From NCBI GenBank assembly GCA_013375355.1, contig JABXJV010000389.1, forward strand, positions 1-6,651: DNA of 6,651 nt. Direction: 5' to 3'. The DNA is from Candidatus Helarchaeota archaeon. GTDB taxonomy: Archaea > Asgardarchaeota > Lokiarchaeia > Helarchaeales > JABXJV01. Both the position numbers and the translations under genes were made by a program. Each line of letters begins with the position of its first letter. Position 1 is the first letter of the stretch. Positions 1 to 4,528 of the stretch are shown one piece after another. The notes beneath the pieces were generated by a model. That model did no database searches and was not told the origin of the DNA. It saw only the letters and a list, made by a program, of their open reading frames with translations.

Positions 1-246
1 ACAAGGTGGTATGAGAGTTCGGGTGGTGGTTGGAGCCTAGTATGGCAAATAAAACTTATACCTACACCAAGTGCAGAAAAAGATGAGTTTCCAATAGAAT
101 TATTATTACTATTAATGATACCTTTACCTAGTTTACCTGGTGGTGGCGTAGAAATAAGCGCGACGGTAATACTCTTAATAGTAGGTATTGCCTGTTTAGC
201 TGTTGGGACCCTTATCATAGTATCTGTTGTAAAGTCTAGAAGATAA
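1..246 (+). CDS. C-terminal end of a membrane-anchored surface protein (5' partial)
   Basis: Frame 1 is open from the first base to TAA at 244-246, giving 81 residues of a protein whose start lies outside the window. Visible residues begin with a Gly/Trp/Ser-rich stretch (about 1-20), then a short acidic linker, a Leu-rich segment (about 31-41, IELLLLLMIPLP), a Pro-Gly-Gly-Gly turn at 46-49, one strong transmembrane helix (about 51-77) and a positive KSRR tail. This is the layout of an archaeal secreted protein held by a C-terminal anchor with a short cytoplasmic tail, so the missing N-terminal part should be extracellular. The family cannot be identified from this tail. A T10 run 17 bp downstream fits a terminator. 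I am sure it is coding; its function is unknown. Confidence 0.8.
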   Translation, partial: TRWYESSGGGWSLVWQIKLIPTPSAEKDEFPIELLLLLMIPLPSLPGGGVEISATVILLIVGIACLAVGTLIIVSVVKSRR

Positions 247-263
247 TATTTATTGAATTCTCC

Positions 264-276
264 TTTTTTTTTTCTT
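264..276 (+). terminator. T-run terminator after the surface-protein gene
   Basis: Ten T residues (264-273) followed by CTT begin 17 bp after the stop codon at 246. Archaeal RNA polymerase terminates at T-runs in the non-template strand without needing a hairpin, and no hairpin is seen here. The assignment rests on position and base run only. Confidence 0.55.
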
Positions 277-283
277 AATTTGA

Positions 284-478
284 GTCTTAATCGCAGGTGG
301 TCAAGGTAAAATAAAGGGCAAAATATTTAGGATCGCTCATATGAATGTAGTTACAGAAAGGGAAATACTGGTAACTTTATCTTTTATTGAATTAGCTTTG
401 AGCCAATTTGGATTTTTAAAAGATCTTGGAAAAGGTGTCAAAGCAGCAGATGAAATATTTTTTCAAAATAAAAAATAA
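284..478 (+). pseudogene. Remnant of a class V aminotransferase (C-terminal end only)
   Basis: The frame 284-478 encodes about 64 residues. It opens at once with IAGGQGKIKGKIFRIAH and continues to a helical tail containing ALSQFGFLKDLGKGVKAADE. This matches what I know of the C-terminal subdomain of class V PLP aminotransferases (alanine-glyoxylate / serine-pyruvate / archaeal aspartate aminotransferase type), where a GGQG..KGK.(F/I)RIGH motif is followed by two helices. The rest of the enzyme, including the PLP lysine, is absent: an in-frame TGA lies at 281-283 and the T10 terminator and previous gene lie just upstream. An ATG at 341 could start a 45-aa peptide (341-478), but it falls inside the conserved motif, so a decayed gene end is likelier. 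The reading frame of the tail is still intact, so the loss may be recent. Confidence 0.7.
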
Positions 479-534
479 ATTTATTATATTTAATTAACAA
501 TTTTTAATTGATGTAATTTTTTGAGGAATTATTA

Positions 535-1260
535 TTGAAATCGGGTCTACTCAGTTTATTAGCTTGTCCTATTTGCAAATATTATCCATTACAATTAAAA
601 ATTTTTAAATGGGAAACAGATAGCGATAAATTTAATCAATTAGAAAGTATAATTGCAGAAAAGAATACCGAACAATTGAATAAAGATATACAAATTAAAG
701 TTTCAAAAATTGAAAACGAAATTAGAGTTAAGGACAACATATCTCGATCAGAAAAGCCTATTTCCGATTATCTTAAAGGACTTAATAATATTTACGATGA
801 TATTTTAGCAATTGAAGATAATTCTAATACAAAATCTAATGAAATTTTAGATTTAATAAAAAAGGAACTATTTAATAAAATTATAGAGTATAAAAATGAA
901 AAAAACATAAAAGATCTAACAAAAATTTTTGAGCAAATTAAATTTAATATTCATTTATTAAATTGGTACTTATTTTACGCAGAAATTGAAGAAGGAATTA
1001 TGATTTGTGAAAAATGTAATAGATGGTTTCCAATTATTGAAACAATTCCTCAAATGCTCCCTGATGAAATACGGAAAGAAAAGCCCGAAAAAGAATTTCT
1101 TAAAAAATGGAAAGATAATATTAAGGAAGAAGTTTTACTCGAAGCAATACCCTTTAACTTAGAAAATTATGTAATATGCCCTCAATGTGGACACTCTTTT
1201 GAAACAGTTGAAGGCGGGGAAATTATTTGTCCAAACTGTAATTATATTTTTAACCGTTAA
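535..1260 (+). CDS. Trm112-like zinc protein with a large helical insert and an extra C-terminal zinc ribbon
   Basis: The 241-aa product starts at TTG 535, chosen because GAGGA (523-527) sits 7 bp upstream and the family motif begins directly after it. The N-terminus, LLSLLACPIC with Cys11 and Cys14, and residues about 155-177, ICEKCNRWFPI then IPQMLPDE with Cys158 and Cys161, are the two halves of the Trm112 fold, which binds one zinc with four Cys. Between them (about 27-150) is a Lys/Glu/Ile/Asn-rich, largely helical insert. A second C4 zinc ribbon follows (Cys215, Cys218, Cys232, Cys235). Trm112 proteins act as small activating subunits of SAM methyltransferases that modify tRNA, rRNA and release factors; usual archaeal and bacterial versions are about 60 residues. 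No methyltransferase gene is adjacent, so the partner is unknown. The domain call is firm; the activator role is inferred from family. Confidence 0.75.
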   Translation: MKSGLLSLLACPICKYYPLQLKIFKWETDSDKFNQLESIIAEKNTEQLNKDIQIKVSKIENEIRVKDNISRSEKPISDYLKGLNNIYDDILAIEDNSNTKSNEILDLIKKELFNKIIEYKNEKNIKDLTKIFEQIKFNIHLLNWYLFYAEIEEGIMICEKCNRWFPIIETIPQMLPDEIRKEKPEKEFLKKWKDNIKEEVLLEAIPFNLENYVICPQCGHSFETVEGGEIICPNCNYIFNR

Positions 1261-1284
1261 CAATATTCTAAAGATAATCAAGGG

Positions 1285-1296
1285 TATAAAAAGAAA
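1285..1296 (-). terminator. T-rich terminator of the tRNA gene
   Basis: Read on the minus strand, the bases directly after the encoded CCA are TTTCTTTTTAT, a T-rich run fitting the end of an archaeal tRNA transcript. The Trm112-like gene ends at 1260 on the other strand, so this 36-bp gap must stop two converging transcripts. Confidence 0.45.
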
Positions 1297-1313
1297 TGGT
1301 AGCCCGGCCCAGA

Positions 1314-1339
1314 TTTTCGAACTGTAAAATTATCAGTTT
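1314..1339 (-). other. tRNA-Gln intron 3, T-loop, between positions 59 and 60 (26 nt)
   Basis: This is a textbook BHB: outer helix CCCAG / CTGGG (the T-stem itself), central helix TTCG / CGAA, bulges AAA and AAT cut after the second base, and inner helix AACTG / CAGTT closing a 9-nt loop. Excision gives the normal T-loop TTCGAAT. The two BHB strands leave a direct repeat, TTTTCGAACTG on the plus strand, at 1314-1324 and 1338-1348. Confidence 0.9.
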
Positions 1340-1360
1340 TTCGAACTGGGGTCGCAGGGT

Positions 1361-1396
1361 CTCCTCAGAGATTAAGCTTATAAAGCTTAAAATCCA
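1361..1396 (-). other. tRNA-Gln intron 2, canonical position 37/38 (36 nt)
   Basis: The BHB is complete: anticodon stem, central helix CCTT (positions 32-35) paired with GAGG at the intron 3' part, 3-nt bulges GGT and AGA, each cut after its second base. The intron begins with T and ends with AG. Its interior holds an 8-bp hairpin, TTAAGCTT and AAGCTTAA around the loop TAT. The tRNA splicing endonuclease should remove it. Confidence 0.88.
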
Positions 1397-1419
1397 CCAA
1401 GGCCCTATATGCTTGGCCA

Positions 1420-1450
1420 TTTCACGAGCAAATGCTTCTACAGCGGCTCT
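1420..1450 (-). other. tRNA-Gln intron 1, D-loop, between positions 15 and 16 (31 nt)
   Basis: This insert separates GTGTAG from TGGCCAAGCAT; removing it restores a normal D-arm. An inner stem GAGC / GCTC can form inside it, and on both sides the spacing to the cuts matches BHB rules (bulges AGA and AAT, each cut after its second base). The 4-bp central helix, however, would be only three G.U wobbles and one G/A mismatch, so the motif is degenerate. Exact ends could shift by a base or so. Confidence 0.7.
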
Positions 1451-1486
1451 CTACACCACCGAGCTACTTTTTGGTGTTCTGTTTTT

Positions 1487-1500
1487 CATAAATTAAATAT
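1487..1500 (-). promoter_or_regulatory. Candidate TATA box of the tRNA gene
   Basis: Minus-strand ATATTTAATTTATG lies 22-35 bp upstream of tRNA base 1 at 1465, the usual place for an archaeal box A. A second AT-rich match, TTTATAAA, sits slightly further out near 1503-1510. The call is by position and composition only. Confidence 0.45.
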
Positions 1501-1556
1501 ACTTTATAAATTGAACTGTTTTTAATAATTGAATAAAGAATAATAAGCATATAATA

Positions 1557-1778
1557 TTAATCTTCCGAAAATACTTCGATACATTCTTCTGGACATTGAA
1601 CTTCACAAGCTTTACAATCGAGACATTCATTAATAGTAACAATTTTTGTTTTCCCTTTGTCTTCATCTATTTTAAAGACATCTACAGGGCAAGTCTCTAC
1701 ACAAGTACCACAACCTGTGCATTTATCAAAGTTAATTACTATATTTACCAAACTTATCGATTCCAAATCAACGATCAA
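1557..1778 (-). CDS. Small ferredoxin with two [4Fe-4S] clusters
   Basis: The 73-aa product carries two CxxCxxCxxxCP motifs: Cys20, 23, 26, 30 with Pro31, and Cys52, 55, 58, 62 with Pro63. This is the classic 8-Cys (clostridial-type) ferredoxin that shuttles low-potential electrons in the cytoplasm; Cys66 is extra. The start is TTG at 1778, with no ribosome binding site, but a TATA element centred about 27 bp upstream fits a leaderless mRNA starting there. An inner TTG ten residues in, just before VNIVINFDKC, would give a length closer to many ferredoxins and cannot be excluded. It is divergent from the flavin-reductase-like gene, suggesting the two could share an electron route, and lies 91 bp upstream of the tRNA gene on the same strand. 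The redox partner is unknown. Confidence 0.88.
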   Translation of the reverse strand: MIVDLESISLVNIVINFDKCTGCGTCVETCPVDVFKIDEDKGKTKIVTINECLDCKACEVQCPEECIEVFSED

Positions 1779-1782
1779 ATTA

Positions 1783-1791
1783 TTTTATAAT
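1783..1791 (+). promoter_or_regulatory. TATA box for the flavin-reductase-like gene
   Basis: TTTTATAAT is centred about 28 bp upstream of ATG 1816. With no ribosome binding site before that ATG, this fits transcription starting at or next to the start codon (leaderless). It supports 1816 over an upstream in-frame ATG at 1657. Confidence 0.5.
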
Positions 1792-1799
1792 CATTATAT

Positions 1800-1809
1800 C
1801 TTTTATAAG
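1800..1809 (-). promoter_or_regulatory. TATA box for the ferredoxin gene
   Basis: Minus-strand CTTATAAAAG is centred about 27 bp upstream of the TTG at 1778, as expected for a leaderless ferredoxin mRNA. It lies on the far side of the opposite gene's TATA box, so the two core promoters interlock within the 37-bp gap. Confidence 0.5.
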
Positions 1810-1815
1810 TTATTT

Positions 1816-2286
1816 ATGAAAAAAGTTAAAATTGATCCTTTTCAATTAGCAAACATAACTGTAAGCAAAACTGCTTTACTAGTCACCCAATCCAAAGAAG
1901 GAAAAGCAAATATAATGGCTTTAGATTGGAAAACTATAGGTAATTTATGGGGAGATCCTGTTTGTGTAATTGCAGTAGCTCCAAGTCGCTATTCTTTCTC
2001 TTTATTAGAGGAAGTCAAAGAATTTTCGTTAAATGTTCCCTCACCAAAAATTCAATCAGCAGTTTCAATAGCAGGTTCTTATTCTGGTAGAAGTACGGAT
2101 AAGATTTCAATGGCCGGTCTTACCATGGAACCTGCAAAAATTATCGATGTTCCCATAATTGCAGAAGCAATGATAAATTACGAGTGTAAAATTATTCATG
2201 AAGCAGAATCTGGCTCTATTTGTTCCCATCGCCTTTTCTTCGGAGAAATTCTAGAGGCATATGCAGATGAATCACTCCTCAAATAA
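1816..2286 (+). CDS. Flavin reductase-like protein with FMN-binding split barrel
   Basis: The 156-aa product resembles the flavin reductase domain family (FMN-binding split barrel, DIM6/NTAB type). Residues 31-75 carry the usual core: ANIMALDWKTIG, then PVCVIAVAPSRYSF (a phosphate-contact-like PSRYS) and FSLNVPS. Then come SGRSTDK near 90-96, AGLTMEPAK at 100-108, and a final barrel strand HRLFFGEILEAYAD. Length fits the 150-200 aa family. Members bind FMN and reduce flavins or other acceptors; the acceptor cannot be told here. The frame extends upstream to an ATG at 1657, but that part is antisense to the ferredoxin and has no family similarity, so ATG 1816 is chosen. A divergent ferredoxin is a plausible electron partner. 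A T-run follows the stop. Confidence 0.8.
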   Translation: MKKVKIDPFQLANITVSKTALLVTQSKEGKANIMALDWKTIGNLWGDPVCVIAVAPSRYSFSLLEEVKEFSLNVPSPKIQSAVSIAGSYSGRSTDKISMAGLTMEPAKIIDVPIIAEAMINYECKIIHEAESGSICSHRLFFGEILEAYADESLLK

Positions 2287-2297
2287 TTTTTTTCTTT
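2287..2297 (+). terminator. T-run terminator after the flavin-reductase-like gene
   Basis: TTTTTTTCTTT starts directly after the TAA at 2284-2286, a typical archaeal T-run terminator. The rest of the gap up to 2389 is AT-rich and shows no convincing TATA box or ribosome binding site for the next gene. Confidence 0.5.
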
Positions 2298-2389
2298 AAT
2301 CAATAATCAAACCATTAATTTCATTTTTCAATTAATTTTAAATTTTAGTGACTTGATAACCTAAATTACATAATTTAATCACGAATTAG

Positions 2390-2986
2390 ATGATAAATAT
2401 GAAGATCTCCATTGAAAAGGGAAAAAATGTGATTATTCATAAAAATGTGAAATTAAGTGATAACTCTATTATAGGAAATAATATTGAATTGGGGATTAAT
2501 GATGAAGGTTTGGAAATTGGGGAAAATTTATTGTTAAGAAGCGGATCAATCATATACGGAGACGTAAAAATTGGTAAAAATTTCAAAACTGGGCATAATG
2601 TTATGATTAGAGAAAAGACAATTATTGGAAATAATGTTCTTATTGGCACCAATAGCATTGTAGATGGAAATTGTATTATAGGAAATAATGTTAACATTCA
2701 AAGCGGAGTTTATATTACTTGGGGAGTTAAAATTGAAATGGGAGTATTTATTGGACCATGTGTAATAACTACAAATGATAAATACCCTCCAGCCACAGAT
2801 AAAAGTTTATTAAAAGGTCCCATATTTAAAAAAAATTGTGTAATTGGTGCTGGTTCTATAATATTACCAGGAATTGAAATTGGAGAAAACTCACTTATTG
2901 GTGCCGGTTCAGTAGTGACTAAAAATATCCCCAAAAATATAATAGCCTATGGAAATCCATGTAAAATTATTAGAAATATAGATTAA
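2390..2986 (+). CDS. Left-handed beta-helix N-acetyltransferase, WbpD/WlbB-like
   Basis: The 198-aa product is built of hexapeptide repeats ([LIV]-G-x-x-x-x) from about residue 10 to 180, the left-handed parallel beta-helix of trimeric acyl-CoA transferases. Recognisable pieces are GHNVMIRE (near 68-75), TNDKYPP (a loop typical of sugar-nucleotide acetyltransferases such as WbpD/WlbB), the late coils VIGAGSIILPGIEIG and LIGAGSVVTKNIP, and the ending YGNPCKII. WbpD-type enzymes acetylate the 3-amino group of a UDP-amino-hexuronate for surface polysaccharide; the exact substrate here is inferred. The neighbouring nucleotide-sugar dehydrogenases support a uronate pathway. Two starts are possible, ATG 2390 and ATG 2399 (three residues shorter), neither with a clear ribosome binding site. 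The stop overlaps the convergent dehydrogenase stop. Confidence 0.8.
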   Translation: MINMKISIEKGKNVIIHKNVKLSDNSIIGNNIELGINDEGLEIGENLLLRSGSIIYGDVKIGKNFKTGHNVMIREKTIIGNNVLIGTNSIVDGNCIIGNNVNIQSGVYITWGVKIEMGVFIGPCVITTNDKYPPATDKSLLKGPIFKKNCVIGAGSIILPGIEIGENSLIGAGSVVTKNIPKNIIAYGNPCKIIRNID

Positions 2987-4308
2987 AGCCGTCCTATTTC
3001 AAAATAAGATAGAACTTTAGAAAATTTCTCATGATTGTATATTTTTCTACTATCAATAATAAGCGGATTTTTCATATGTTTTATAAAGAATTCAGGCTCT
3101 AGATTTTTAAATTCGTCCCATTCAGTTACAATAATGCAGGCATCTACCCCTTCGATACATTTTTCAATTGATGTTGCATAAATGACTTTATCACCTAATA
3201 TTTTTTGAGCTTCTTCCATTGCTTTTGGGTCATAAACACTTATTTTTATATCTCTTTCCTGTTGTAGGATATTAATAATCCTTAGAGAACATGCTTCACG
3301 CATATCAGAAGTTTCAGGTTTAAATGCAAGCCCAAAAATAGCGATTCTTTTATTACTTAAATCTGGTAAGGCATTTCTTAAAATATCAACTGTTATTTGT
3401 GCTTGATTTTCATTAACTTCTATGATAGATGGCAATAAAGAAGGACGATACCCTTGACTTTTTGCAAAATAGATTAAAGCTTTTAGGTCTTTAGGATAAC
3501 AAGATCCACCAAAGCCGCAACCAGCTCTTAAAAACTTGTCTGAAATTCTTTTATCCATTCCGATTCCTTTAGCAACATCGTTTACATCTACATCTTTTAT
3601 TAGACGGCAAATATTTGCAATTTCATTGATGAATGATATTTTAGTGCTTAAAAATGCATTATTAACATATTTTATCATTTCAGCTGTGGAGATATTTTTT
3701 ACGGCATAAATCGGACAATTGAAAATTTTAAACAAATCTCGTAAAGTATTTATTGTATTTTCATCATATGCTCCAATTATAATACGATCCGGGTGGAAAA
3801 AATCATCTAAAGCGTTCCCTTCTTTAATAAATTCAGGAGACATTGCAATTGAGAAATCTTTTCCAATTTTTTTATTTGAATATTTAATTAATAATGGAAT
3901 AAATTCATTTAAAGTCGTACCTGGAGGTACGGTGCTTTTAATTACTATAATAGGGTTATTTTCCATATTCTTTACAATTTTACCTGTTTCAATTATCGCC
4001 TTCGTAATATGTGTTAAATCACTTTCTCCACTTTCTTTAGATGGAGTACCAACACAAATAAAAATAATTTTACAGGAATTTAATTCATTAAAATCTAGAC
4101 TTGCTTTAAATTTCTGATTTGCAATCGTCTCTTTAAGATAATCTTCCAATCCAGGCTCATAAAATTGACTTTTACCTGAATTTATTTTTTCAACATTTTC
4201 CTTTTTGATATCTATACCTATTACTTTAAACCCTTTAGAAGCAAATCCAACTCCAATAGTTAGCCCAACATACCCTAAACCTACTATTCCTATACAGTTC
4301 ATCTCCAT
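2983..4308 (-). CDS. Nucleotide-sugar dehydrogenase, probably UDP-glucose 6-dehydrogenase
   Basis: The 441-aa enzyme has full family length. It oxidises the C6 hydroxyl of a UDP-sugar to a carboxylate in two NAD-dependent steps. Visible: N-terminal Rossmann motif GIVGLGYVGL (7-16) with the acidic Asp33, EPGL (51-54, typical of UDP-glucose dehydrogenases), GTPS (87-90), STVPPGTT (125-132), SPEFIKEG (157-164), the helix with Lys213 and Asn217, and GCGFGGSCYPKD with catalytic Cys270 and Asp274. The C-terminal NAD/UDP domain has IFGLAFKPETSDMRE (324-338) and an IDSRKIY segment near the end. These favour UDP-glucose over UDP-GlcNAc/ManNAc substrate, but not decisively. The start ATG 4308 has GGAG (4317-4320) 8 bp upstream; the ATG two codons later is too close to a ribosome site. 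Its end overlaps the acetyltransferase end by 4 bp. Confidence 0.88.
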   Translation of the reverse strand: MEMNCIGIVGLGYVGLTIGVGFASKGFKVIGIDIKKENVEKINSGKSQFYEPGLEDYLKETIANQKFKASLDFNELNSCKIIFICVGTPSKESGESDLTHITKAIIETGKIVKNMENNPIIVIKSTVPPGTTLNEFIPLLIKYSNKKIGKDFSIAMSPEFIKEGNALDDFFHPDRIIIGAYDENTINTLRDLFKIFNCPIYAVKNISTAEMIKYVNNAFLSTKISFINEIANICRLIKDVDVNDVAKGIGMDKRISDKFLRAGCGFGGSCYPKDLKALIYFAKSQGYRPSLLPSIIEVNENQAQITVDILRNALPDLSNKRIAIFGLAFKPETSDMREACSLRIINILQQERDIKISVYDPKAMEEAQKILGDKVIYATSIEKCIEGVDACIIVTEWDEFKNLEPEFFIKHMKNPLIIDSRKIYNHEKFSKVLSYFEIGRL

Positions 4309-4316
4309 TATTACAA

Positions 4317-4320
4317 CTCC
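4317..4320 (-). promoter_or_regulatory. Ribosome binding site deciding the dehydrogenase start
   Basis: Minus-strand GGAG lies 8 bp before ATG 4308 and favours it over the ATG two codons downstream. Confidence 0.55.
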
Positions 4321-4369
4321 ATAAGAAAAAAAGAATTTTCAATTTATTATCATAAATATTGTTTCTTTT

Positions 4370-4377
4370 TTTATAAA
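4370..4377 (-). promoter_or_regulatory. Candidate TATA box for the nucleotide-sugar dehydrogenase
   Basis: Minus-strand TTTATAAA lies 62-69 bp upstream of ATG 4308. It would start an mRNA with a leader of about 35-40 nt, long enough to include the GGAG ribosome binding site at 4317-4320. The divergent gap 4309-4528 is very AT-rich, so other TATA-like words are present. Confidence 0.35.
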
Positions 4378-4475
4378 TGAAATATATATAGTAATTCACT
4401 AATTAATCATGTTTTATATATCCTAAAATTGTAGATAAATAAAAAAACTGAATTAAAGATATTTCATAATAGAAG

Positions 4476-4485
4476 AAATATAAAT
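4476..4485 (+). promoter_or_regulatory. Candidate TATA box for the ABC transporter operon
   Basis: AAATATAAAT is 44-53 bp upstream of ATG 4529, which would give a short leader of about 20 nt. Another candidate, TTTTATATA at 4412-4420, is equally good by sequence but would give a leader near 85 nt. I cannot choose firmly between them. Confidence 0.3.
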
Positions 4486-4528
4486 CGTAATTTAAGATAC
4501 CAAATATGACTAAAATGGATAATTTTCA

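Larger units (their letters stand above)
1297..1465 (-). tRNA. tRNA-Gln(TTG) with three introns and encoded CCA
   Basis: I folded this by hand on the minus strand. Exons are 1465-1451, 1419-1397, 1360-1340 and 1313-1300, plus CCA at 1299-1297. Joined, they give 73 nt: acceptor AGCTCGG / CCGGGCT with one T.G wobble, TG at 8-9, D-stem GTGT / GCAT with loop AGTGGCCAA (G18 G19 present), anticodon stem TAGGG / CCCTG, anticodon loop CCTTGGA, variable loop CGAC, T-stem CCCAG / CTGGG and T-loop TTCGAAT. Discriminator is A and the 1-72 pair is A-T, as in archaeal tRNA-Gln. The anticodon TTG reads Gln CAA (and CAG by wobble). The odd point is C33, where U is almost universal. Introns total 93 nt, more than the mature tRNA. 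An open frame on the opposite strand across this gene is not a protein gene. Confidence 0.9.

Noticed and set aside
1314..1348. Direct repeat TTTTCGAACTG in a tRNA 3' end as a possible integration (att) site
   Set aside because: The repeat is fully explained by the BHB of the T-loop intron; no integrase or element lies next to it.
1296..1496. 66-codon plus-strand open frame starting MVARPRF
   Set aside because: It runs antisense across the tRNA-Gln gene; its GC-rich parts are tRNA stems and no protein family is recognisable.
1657..1815. 53-codon N-terminal extension of the flavin-reductase-like protein
   Set aside because: It is antisense to the ferredoxin gene, has no family similarity, and the TATA box spacing supports ATG 1816.
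2440..2930. Recurrent ATTGG / GGAAATAATG-like words suggesting a tandem repeat
   Set aside because: They come from the hexapeptide repeats of the acetyltransferase beta-helix; the units diverge as coding sequence.
2437..2934. Minus-strand open frames of 86 and 74 codons
   Set aside because: They mirror the acetyltransferase coding strand; no start signals or family features.
3719..4117. 132-codon plus-strand open frame
   Set aside because: Antisense of the well-supported nucleotide-sugar dehydrogenase.
4309..4528. Possible small RNA or C/D box RNA in the divergent gap
   Set aside because: No matched C (RTGATGA) and D (CTGA) box pair and no stable GC stem; only AT-rich promoter-like sequence is seen.
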